5,678 nt of DNA, from the NCBI GenBank assembly GCA_028687525.1, contig JAQTZX010000103.1:1-5678 (forward strand), read 5' to 3'. Position 1 is the stretch's first letter; each line of letters starts with the position of its first letter. Both the position numbers and the translations under genes were made by a program. The stretch is from Candidatus Omnitrophota bacterium (GTDB taxonomy: Bacteria > Omnitrophota > Gorgyraeia > Gygaellales > Profunditerraquicolaceae). The notes under the pieces were generated by a model. It was not told where the DNA came from. It saw nothing but the letters and a program-made list of their open reading frames with translations, and did no database searches. Of the stretch, positions 1 to 5,248 are shown piece after piece.

Positions 1-341
1 TGCTCGTAATTGCCCGGCGCCGGATGAACCACCAATCCCGCCGGCTTGTTGATCACCGCCAGCTCATCATCCTCATACACAATCTCAAGAGGAATGTCTT
101 CGGGCAGAAGCGGATGTTCCTTTTTCTCCTCCGGCAGGAAAACCACGGTATCCCCCGCCTTGACTTTATGATGCGGCTTAACCACAACGGATGAATTCAC
201 GGTAACCTTCTCCGTCATAATAGCATGCTGAATCAAATTCCGCGACAACCCCAACTGCCTCCCGGACGCAAACTCCGCCAGATAAACATCCAGCCGCTTC
301 CCCTGGTCAGCCACTTCAACCGTAAGTGTAATCTTTTCCAT
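1..341 (-). CDS. rluD: RluD-type 23S rRNA pseudouridine synthase, N-terminal part (cut by window edge)
   Basis: The 113 complete visible codons begin MEKITLTVEVADQGKRLDVY. Residues about 15-75 fit an S4 RNA-binding domain (RLDVYLAE, LSRNLIQHAI, VKAGDTVVF). They are followed by the entry to the RluA/RluD catalytic domain: the linker LPEDIPLEIVYEDDELAVINKP and then GLVVHPAPGN at about residues 102-111, a hallmark of this family. Enzymes of this type isomerise uridines to pseudouridine; E. coli RluD acts on helix 69 of 23S rRNA. The catalytic Asp motif (HRLD-type) lies beyond the left edge, so activity and the exact subfamily (RluD versus another S4-containing RluA-family member) cannot be confirmed. 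The ATG at 341 has a modest AGG (349-351) seven bases upstream and fits the usual N-terminus. It follows lspA on the same strand after a 244-base spacer rich in hairpins, so it may be expressed partly separately from the upstream genes. Confidence 0.92.
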   Translation of the reverse strand, partial: MEKITLTVEVADQGKRLDVYLAEFASGRQLGLSRNLIQHAIMTEKVTVNSSVVVKPHHKVKAGDTVVFLPEEKKEHPLLPEDIPLEIVYEDDELAVINKPAGLVVHPAPGNYE

Positions 342-360
342 TTTCTTACCTGAAGTTATC

Positions 361-397
361 GAGCGGATCCGGGAAATATCCGGGAATATCCCCGCTC
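361..397 (-). repeat. Inverted repeat enclosing a 10-11 base tandem repeat, just upstream of rluD
   Basis: GAGCGG (361-366) and CCGCTC (392-397) are exact inverted repeats that bracket 25 bases. On the minus strand the enclosed part reads GGATATTCCC followed directly by GGATATTTCCC and a partial third unit GGAT. The first unit with its preceding G also forms a small GGGA-TAT-TCCC hairpin. The element ends only about 10 bases before the AGG of the rluD ribosome site (349-351), so a fold here could affect rluD translation. That effect is inference; the repeats themselves are seen directly. Confidence 0.5.
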
Positions 398-401
398 AGA
401 A

Positions 402-444
402 AAATTTTCCCCGCCATTAAAACATTGGCGGGACCGCAAAATTT
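402..444 (-). terminator. Possible intrinsic terminator or attenuator hairpin downstream of lspA
   Basis: On the minus strand CCCGCCA (432-426) pairs exactly with TGGCGGG (416-410) around a 9-base loop. Flanking arms AAATTTT (444-438) and AAAATTT (408-402) can extend the stem by seven pairs across an uneven internal loop. The descending arm runs into a short T tract (TTTTT, 408-404) followed by C. The T tract starts about six bases after the GC-rich stem rather than immediately after it, which is not ideal for a classical terminator. GCGGGA (449-444) can instead pair with TCCCGC (433-428), which would disrupt the first stem. This is therefore a candidate only; it may be part of a repeat element rather than a working terminator. 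Confidence 0.35.
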
Positions 445-457
445 CCCGCGCGTTTCC

Positions 458-480
458 GGCGGCTGCGGAACCCGCCCGCC
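458..480 (-). repeat. Strong GC-rich hairpin in the lspA-rluD spacer
   Basis: On the minus strand GGCGG-GCGG, a three-base loop GTT, then CCGC, a two-base bulge AG and CCGCC make a nine-pair, all-GC stem. No T tract follows directly, so by itself it does not look like an intrinsic terminator. TTCCG and CGGAA inside the same area offer an alternative, weaker stem. The structure would form in either strand's RNA and could protect or pause a transcript. Confidence 0.45.
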
Positions 481-585
481 ATTCTCTATCGGAAGGCGAC
501 ATACCCGCGTTCACTATCCCACGCCTGCAGCGAAGCGTAAGCCGCGGCCGACGGCAAAAAGCCGGGAACTCGTAAAGAAAACGAC

Positions 586-1050
586 TTAGTCGCGTGCCGC
601 CTTCTTGTCTTTCAACTCTTCTTTCAGCATCGCCACTCCCAGCAGCACCGCTCCCGCCGTGATCGCGCTGTCCGCGACGTTGAATACCGGCCAAACGCGA
701 AAATCGAGGAAATCAACCACATATCCCAGGAAAACACGGTCAACAAGATTTCCCGCCGCCCCTGCCAGGATAAGCCCCAGGGAAAAAGTATACAACGACG
801 GTTTCCGGCTGCGGACAGCGTCTTTCTTAAGATGATACACGATCATAACAACCGCGCACACGGAAGCAGCGATAAAAAGCGGAACCTGGTTTTTCAAAAT
901 ACCGAAAGCCGCTCCGCGGTTATGCACGAGCGTTATATAGAAGATGTTTTTTACGACAGGAATGGATTGATACAGAGATAGATGGGCGACGGCCCATATC
1001 TTGGTGAGGCGGTCGGCGGCAAAAATCACGAAAACTATGCCCCAAATCAT
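586..1050 (-). CDS. lspA: Lipoprotein signal peptidase (signal peptidase II)
   Basis: The 154-residue product is an inner-membrane aspartyl protease that cleaves signal peptides from lipid-modified prolipoproteins just before the acylated cysteine. Four hydrophobic segments are visible (about residues 1-20, 56-74, 87-106 and 122-142). All family landmarks are present: Asp13 in AADRLTK, NRGAAFG at 44-50, AGNLVDR with Asn101 and the catalytic Asp104, the VVDFLDF stretch, and FNVADS with Asn124, Ala126 and the second catalytic Asp127. These match the essential residues described for B. subtilis LspA (Asp14, Asn99, Asp102, Asn126, Ala128, Asp129). The ATG at 1050 is chosen because the first membrane helix begins there, as in short-headed homologues. 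The frame stays open upstream to 1197, but that extension lies over the dksA-type gene and is arginine-rich. No clear ribosome site is seen. The start is 25 bases after the preceding stop, so it is probably co-transcribed. Confidence 0.96.
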   Translation of the reverse strand: MIWGIVFVIFAADRLTKIWAVAHLSLYQSIPVVKNIFYITLVHNRGAAFGILKNQVPLFIAASVCAVVMIVYHLKKDAVRSRKPSLYTFSLGLILAGAAGNLVDRVFLGYVVDFLDFRVWPVFNVADSAITAGAVLLGVAMLKEELKDKKAARD

Positions 1051-1075
1051 AAATACCCGTTCTGCCGGGAAAAAA

Positions 1076-1459
1076 TCAGCGCTTCTCCTTCTTTTCCTGG
1101 CATTTAAGGCAAAGACGCGCGTACGGAATAACTTTAAGCCGCGTCTTGGCGATGAGCGATTTGCAGTCTTCGCAGATACCGTAAGTCCCTTCGTCAATTT
1201 TCTTCAGAGCATCATCGAATTCATAAATGAGCCTGCGTTCATTTGAAGCAAGCCCCATGGAAAATTCACGGTCATAGGTGTCGGTAGCGACATCCGCCAT
1301 ATGATACGTATAACCGGATATATCCCCGGCGGCGTCCTTCTGGGACTGATTCAAACCTTCACCGGAAATATGCTCAATATTTTCAAGGATCGCATTTTTC
1401 CCTTTCAATATAAGTTTTTTGAATTCAACGAGCTCGTGTTTTTCAAACTTTTTCTTCAC
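1076..1459 (-). CDS. DksA/TraR-family C4 zinc-finger protein
   Basis: This 127-residue protein has an N-terminal helical part (about 1-50), an acidic/aromatic segment YHMADVATDTYDREFSMGL (52-70), a second helix (72-90) and a C-terminal zinc finger with all four cysteines (Cys96-x2-Cys99 and Cys117-x2-Cys120; YGICEDCKSLI, ARLCLKCQ). That is the DksA/TraR plan: a coiled-coil hairpin that enters the secondary channel of RNA polymerase and a zinc-ribbon globular part. It is shorter than E. coli DksA (151 residues). The tip reads ADVATD rather than E. coli's DPVDRA, closer to the YteA-like branch, so classical ppGpp synergy should not be assumed. The GTG at 1459 is preferred because GGAGG lies five bases before it; the TTG at 1471 would put that ribosome site inside the gene. 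It sits 25 bases after ileS and 25 before lspA. Confidence 0.9.
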   Translation of the reverse strand: MKKKFEKHELVEFKKLILKGKNAILENIEHISGEGLNQSQKDAAGDISGYTYHMADVATDTYDREFSMGLASNERRLIYEFDDALKKIDEGTYGICEDCKSLIAKTRLKVIPYARLCLKCQEKKEKR

Positions 1460-1464
1460 TTTTT

Positions 1465-1469
1465 CCTCC
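1465..1469 (-). promoter_or_regulatory. Ribosome binding site that fixes the GTG start of the DksA/TraR gene
   Basis: GGAGG on the minus strand, five A residues, then GTG at 1459. The upstream in-frame TTG at 1471 overlaps this motif and has no site of its own, so the GTG is the better start. Confidence 0.75.
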
Positions 1470-1484
1470 AAAGTTAATAACCGC

Positions 1485-4304
1485 CTATTTCGCCGAACCG
1501 GACAGGCTTTTTACGCACCGCTCGCAAAGAGTATCGTGTTGCGCGTTCTTTCCCACCGACAGAGAATAATTCCAGCAACGCTGGCATTTCAATCCTTCAG
1601 CCTTATAAACAACGATATCCCCTTTGCCGAAAACAAAATCCGCGGCGGAAACCGGGACGTTCCCGGCAGGTTTGCCGATCTCAACCTGCGACACTTTGAA
1701 GATTTCGCATAAATCCTCTTCCTTCAGGCAAGTTAATATTTCATAACACTTTTCATTTTTTGTCAATATTTTTATTTTAGCGTCAAAGGAACTTCCGATA
1801 TCGCCTTTGCAGCGCTTTTCCTCGAGCTCTTTTGCGGCCGCTGGAAGCACTCCGGCGATTATCTCGTCTATATTCTCAAGCATTACCTTTTCCGGGACAA
1901 AGGGGAACCGCTTCTTTTCCGGCCAGCCGAGCAGATGTACGCTCTCCGGGTCCCTTTCATTTTTCCCTTTCGGCATGCTCCGCCGTATCTCTTCCGCAGT
2001 GAAAACGATTATGGGGGCCATCATCCTCGTCAGGGAATCCAACACGGTAAACATGGCGGTCTGCGCCGACCTGCGCCCCGGGGAAGCCGCGGCAAAAGTA
2101 TACAATCTCCCCTTTATCATGTCAAGGTAACGCATGGACAATTCCTCGTTGCAGAAATCATACAGAAGCTTGTGCACTTTGTGGAACTCGAAGGCATCGA
2201 AGTTCTTTTCCACCTCCGGAAGCAAAACCCGTTCCATCCTCCAGAGTATCCACTTGTCTATCGCCTGCATACTCTCCCAGGGAACGCTGTCCGTACCGGG
2301 ATCGAAATCAAACAGGTTGCTCAAGATGAACCGCGAGGTGTTCCTGATCTTGCGGTACGCCTCCGAAAGCCGCGCCAGAATCTCTTTGGCGATTCTGATA
2401 TCCTCATTATAGTCGCTCGAAGCCACCCATAAACGAAGAACATCTCCGCCGTAATCTTTGATGATTTCCGCGGGAGAAATAACATTTCCCAGGGATTTCG
2501 ACATTTTTCTGCCTTCTCCGTCTACAACAAATCCGTGAGTAAGAACGGCCTTAAAAGGGGGCTTATTGTCAATGCACACCGCGGGTATCAAAGAAGCCTG
2601 GAACCACGCCCTGTGCTGGTCTGAACCTTCAAGATACAGGTCCGCGGGAAAAACAAGCCCCTCATAGGTCTTATCCTTAAGCACCGCTTGGCTGCTCACT
2701 CCGGAATCGAACCAAACATCCAGGATGTCTCTACCTTTTTCAAGATCCGTGCCTTTACAATGCGGACATTCCACAACACCCTCGGGAACAAAATCTTTTA
2801 TATCCCTGGTAAACCAACAGTCTGTGCCTTCTGTTTTCACAAGCTCGATAAAAACCCGTATTACCTCCGGATTAAAAAATTCCTCCGCACATCCTTTGCA
2901 CTGTAAAGAAGGAATTGGAACTCCCCAATACCTTTGCCTGGATAAACACCAATGCGGACGCGATTCAACCATAGACTTAATACGTTCTTTCCCCCGTTCC
3001 GGAATCCAGGAAACATCTTTTTCGATAACCGCAATAAGCCTGGTGCGCAGATTATCGCGATCCAGATTAAGAAACCATTGTTTGGTGGCCCTGAAAATTA
3101 TCGGGGTCTTACAACGCCAGCAATGCGGATATGAATGCTGGATTTTCCCGGACCAGAGAAGCGCCCCTAATGTATTCAGTTTTTCTATTATTAATGGATT
3201 AGCGTCATAAACGTTCATCCCGGAGAATTCTCCGGCAGACTGGTCGAACTTTCCGCGGTTATCAACAGGCATGATAATATCAAGATCATACCTGATACCG
3301 GGCAAATAATCATCGTTCCCGTGACCGGGAGCGGTATGTACCAACCCTGTCCCGTCATCGCGGGAAACATAATCCGCCAGGACCACCCTGCCTTTACGCA
3401 GCCCGAATGGATGAGTATACGCTGAATTCTCAATTTCTTTTCCCGTAATTTCTTTCAACACTTCATGCTGCGTGATAGCACACCGTTCCAGCACGCTCGC
3501 CAGCAAATCCTTAGCTACAATAAAAATACCGGATCCGGTCTTAACGCACACATAAATAAAATCCGGGTGCACGGCAACGGCAACATTGGCAATAAGCGTC
3601 CAGGGAGTTGTTGTCCAGATCAAAAGGCAGGCGTCTTTCCCGAAGTTTTTTTCATCATCAAGCCTGAATTTGACAAAAACAGAAGGGGAAGAATGATCCT
3701 CATATTCCACCTCTGCTTCGGCTAAAGCAGTCTCACACTTGAAACACCAATTGACGGGTTTTAACCCCCGGTAAATATATCCTTTGTTGTAAAGAGCTAA
3801 AAACGACTCCAGTATACCCACCTCATACGTACGGGAAAGCGTCAAATATGGATTAGCCCAGTCGCCAAAACAGCCTAAACGCTTAAACTGTTCCCGCTGT
3901 ATGCCGACAAACTTCATGGCATAATCGTGAGATTTCCTGCGAAATTCCACCTGGGAAATTTGATGCTTGGATATCTTCAATTCTTTAAGAAGAGCATGTT
4001 CAATAGGCAGTCCGTGACAATCCCATCCCGGGACATACGGAGAATCAAACCCCTGCATGGTCTTATATTTCACAACCATATCCTTCAGGATCTTGTTCAA
4101 AGCATGTCCGATATGGATGTCGCCGTTCGCGTACGGCGGGCCGTCATGCAGGATATATTTCGGCTTCCCCCGCATTTTCCGGCGAAGCTGTCCGTAGATA
4201 TCCGACTCATGCCATAATTTCAGAAGACCCGGCTCCCGTTTAGGCAGATCCGCCTTCATCGGGAAATCGGTCTTCGGTAAATTAAGCGTCGATTTATAAT
4301 CCAT
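1485..4304 (-). CDS. ileS: Isoleucyl-tRNA synthetase
   Basis: At 939 residues it is close to E. coli IleRS (938) and complete. It charges tRNA-Ile with isoleucine in the cytoplasm and hydrolyses mischarged valine. Seen in order: the typical start MDYKSTLNLPKTDFPM; the class I HIGH motif (64-67) within GPPYANGDIHIGH; PGWDCHGLPIE (92-102); the CP1 editing domain with the Thr triplet 231-233 in WTTTPWTL, and His323 and Asp332 in GTGLVHTAPGHGNDDY, matching editing residues of the E. coli enzyme at an offset of ten; SRQRYWGVPIP (455-465); the KMSKS loop (600-604); the helical anticodon-binding region (about 680-830); and a C-terminal zinc site (Cys907, Cys910, Cys927, Cys930). Extra CxxC pairs at 187/190, 395/398, 469/472 and 513/516 are also present. 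The ATG at 4304 is the only ATG, GTG or TTG after the in-frame upstream stop, but no clear ribosome site precedes it. Confidence 0.98.
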   Translation of the reverse strand: MDYKSTLNLPKTDFPMKADLPKREPGLLKLWHESDIYGQLRRKMRGKPKYILHDGPPYANGDIHIGHALNKILKDMVVKYKTMQGFDSPYVPGWDCHGLPIEHALLKELKISKHQISQVEFRRKSHDYAMKFVGIQREQFKRLGCFGDWANPYLTLSRTYEVGILESFLALYNKGYIYRGLKPVNWCFKCETALAEAEVEYEDHSSPSVFVKFRLDDEKNFGKDACLLIWTTTPWTLIANVAVAVHPDFIYVCVKTGSGIFIVAKDLLASVLERCAITQHEVLKEITGKEIENSAYTHPFGLRKGRVVLADYVSRDDGTGLVHTAPGHGNDDYLPGIRYDLDIIMPVDNRGKFDQSAGEFSGMNVYDANPLIIEKLNTLGALLWSGKIQHSYPHCWRCKTPIIFRATKQWFLNLDRDNLRTRLIAVIEKDVSWIPERGKERIKSMVESRPHWCLSRQRYWGVPIPSLQCKGCAEEFFNPEVIRVFIELVKTEGTDCWFTRDIKDFVPEGVVECPHCKGTDLEKGRDILDVWFDSGVSSQAVLKDKTYEGLVFPADLYLEGSDQHRAWFQASLIPAVCIDNKPPFKAVLTHGFVVDGEGRKMSKSLGNVISPAEIIKDYGGDVLRLWVASSDYNEDIRIAKEILARLSEAYRKIRNTSRFILSNLFDFDPGTDSVPWESMQAIDKWILWRMERVLLPEVEKNFDAFEFHKVHKLLYDFCNEELSMRYLDMIKGRLYTFAAASPGRRSAQTAMFTVLDSLTRMMAPIIVFTAEEIRRSMPKGKNERDPESVHLLGWPEKKRFPFVPEKVMLENIDEIIAGVLPAAAKELEEKRCKGDIGSSFDAKIKILTKNEKCYEILTCLKEEDLCEIFKVSQVEIGKPAGNVPVSAADFVFGKGDIVVYKAEGLKCQRCWNYSLSVGKNAQHDTLCERCVKSLSGSAK

Positions 4305-4362
4305 AGTATCGTCAGCAGCGTTAATCTCGTTCGATATCCCGGGACAAGCGATATAGACGAAA

Positions 4363-4382
4363 TTAACCGGCCTCTTGGTTAA
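4363..4382 (-). repeat. Small inverted repeat in the mtnP-ileS gap
   Basis: TTAACC (4363-4368) and GGTTAA (4377-4382) are exact inverted repeats eight bases apart, directly after the mtnP stop codon. On the minus strand the second arm is followed by TTTCG only, too short a T run for a confident terminator. It may be a weak pause, an operator-like site or chance. The whole gap (4305-4385) is 81 bases, too short for a T-box leader, and I see no convincing promoter in it. Confidence 0.25.
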
Positions 4383-4385
4383 CGG

Positions 4386-5246
4386 TTATCTCACATACTT
4401 GCCGATTATAATGTTCAAATCCTTCTTAGCCTTTGCCGGAATAAATTTCCGGTCCGTGATGATCGCGTCCTTCAGTGCCGAACCGCAGGAGCAGGTCTTT
4501 GCCTCGGAGATCTCTTTGACCGCTTTTTTAAGGATCCTCTTGGCGTTCTCCACATTCATACACAGATTCTTAACGACCATATCCACCGTAACCTCTTCAT
4601 CCGGACTGCGCCAGCAGTCGTAATCGGTAACCGCGGCAAGGCACGAAAAACAGATTTCCGCCTCCCGTGCCAGTTTAGCCTCCGCGAAATTGGTCATCCC
4701 GATAATGTCCATTCCCCAACTCCGGTAAAGATTCGATTCGGCTAACGTCGAGAACGCAGGCCCCTCCATGTTTATATACGTTCCGCCGTTACGAACCCGC
4801 ACCGGAAGTCCTTTCGCCGCCCGGAACAAAACAGCGCTCAATTCCGGACATACCGGATGGGCAAAACCTATGTGAACGACGATCCCTTCTCCGAAGAAAC
4901 TCATATCCCGCGCGTAATTGGTCCTGTCCACAAACTGATCGACCACCACGAAATCCAGCGGGCGTATCTCCTCTTTCAGACTGCCGCAGGCGCTCACGGA
5001 AATTATCCTGTCGACGCCGAGTTTTTTCATCCCGAAAATATTCGCCCGGTAATTTATGTGGCTGGGAGGAATACGATGCCCGACGTCATGACGGGGCACG
5101 AAAACCACATCCCTGCCCTCCAATGTTCCCAGAATAAACTTGCCTGAAGGTCTCCCGAACGGAGTAGTTACGGAAACCGGCTTTATATTTTTAATCCCCT
5201 CTATTTTGTACAACCCGCTGCCCCCGATAATACCGATGCGCCCCAT
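4386..5246 (-). CDS. mtnP: S-methyl-5'-thioadenosine phosphorylase (PNP/MTAP family 2)
   Basis: The 286-residue protein is a trimeric or hexameric-type nucleoside phosphorylase that splits methylthioadenosine, a by-product of polyamine and S-adenosylmethionine use, into adenine and methylthioribose-1-phosphate. Motifs in order: GGSGLY (8-13), TTPFGRPSG (27-35), PRHDVGHRIPPSHINYRAN (51-69), SACGSL (85-90), NMEGPAFST (159-167), GMTNFAEAKLAREAEIC (183-199) and TDYDCW (207-212). SACGSL and the Asp208/Asp210 pair resemble human MTAP (TACGSL, Asp220/Asp222), favouring the 6-amino purine substrate; methylthioinosine or another purine nucleoside remains possible. A CSC pair (Cys252, Cys254) lies near the C-terminus. 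The ATG at 5246 has a strong AAGGAGGT site and begins MGRIGIIGGSG, typical for the family. It is coupled to proC (two bases between stop and start). No other methionine-salvage gene is visible in the window. Confidence 0.93.
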   Translation of the reverse strand: MGRIGIIGGSGLYKIEGIKNIKPVSVTTPFGRPSGKFILGTLEGRDVVFVPRHDVGHRIPPSHINYRANIFGMKKLGVDRIISVSACGSLKEEIRPLDFVVVDQFVDRTNYARDMSFFGEGIVVHIGFAHPVCPELSAVLFRAAKGLPVRVRNGGTYINMEGPAFSTLAESNLYRSWGMDIIGMTNFAEAKLAREAEICFSCLAAVTDYDCWRSPDEEVTVDMVVKNLCMNVENAKRILKKAVKEISEAKTCSCGSALKDAIITDRKFIPAKAKKDLNIIIGKYVR

Positions 5247-5248
5247 CG

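Larger units (their letters stand above)
342..585 (-). other. GC-rich, hairpin-dense spacer between lspA and rluD
   Basis: This 244-base stretch has no convincing gene. By hand count 361-585 is about 58% GC, above many blocks of the neighbouring ileS gene (40-42% in two I counted), whereas spacers are usually AT-richer. Read on the minus strand it holds, in order: a small CGGC-TTTTT-GCCG hairpin (552-564), the 8-base palindrome GCCGCGGC, a strong hairpin at 458-480, competing stems at 402-449, and an inverted repeat enclosing a short tandem repeat (361-397) about 10 bases before the rluD ribosome site. AATGGCGGG occurs twice. Two frames stay open across long parts of it but show no start with a good ribosome site and no recognisable protein. 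It could be a terminator/attenuator leader or a dispersed repeat; I cannot tell which from one copy. Confidence 0.6.

Noticed and set aside
342..585. Insertion sequence or CRISPR remnant in the spacer
   Set aside because: There is no transposase fragment, no clear terminal inverted repeats with target duplication and no regularly spaced repeats; the short tandem unit of 10-11 bases has no spacers.
356..694. 112-codon minus-strand frame running from lspA into the spacer
   Set aside because: Its first third overlaps the lspA 3' end in another frame, the composition is arginine/glycine-rich as expected of GC-rich DNA, no protein family is recognisable and no ribosome site is seen.
1051..1197. 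N-terminal extension of LspA to 1197
   Set aside because: The extra 49 residues lie over the DksA/TraR gene, are arginine-rich and unlike LspA; the first membrane helix starts at the ATG at 1050.
605..1246. Plus-strand open frames opposite lspA and the DksA/TraR gene (605-835, 1001-1246)
   Set aside because: They lie antisense to well-identified conserved genes and show no domain, ribosome site or gene context.
1419..4217. Many plus-strand frames of 60-165 codons opposite ileS, and the 72-codon minus-strand frame at 3215-3433
   Set aside because: All sit within the highly conserved IleRS coding sequence in other frames and look like shadow frames.
4363..4382. Intrinsic terminator after mtnP
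   Set aside because: The stem is only six pairs, AT-rich, and followed by just three T residues; listed only as a small inverted repeat.
4305..4385. T-box leader controlling ileS
   Set aside because: T-box leaders need roughly 150-300 bases with a conserved T-box sequence and a terminator; only 81 bases are available and neither is present.
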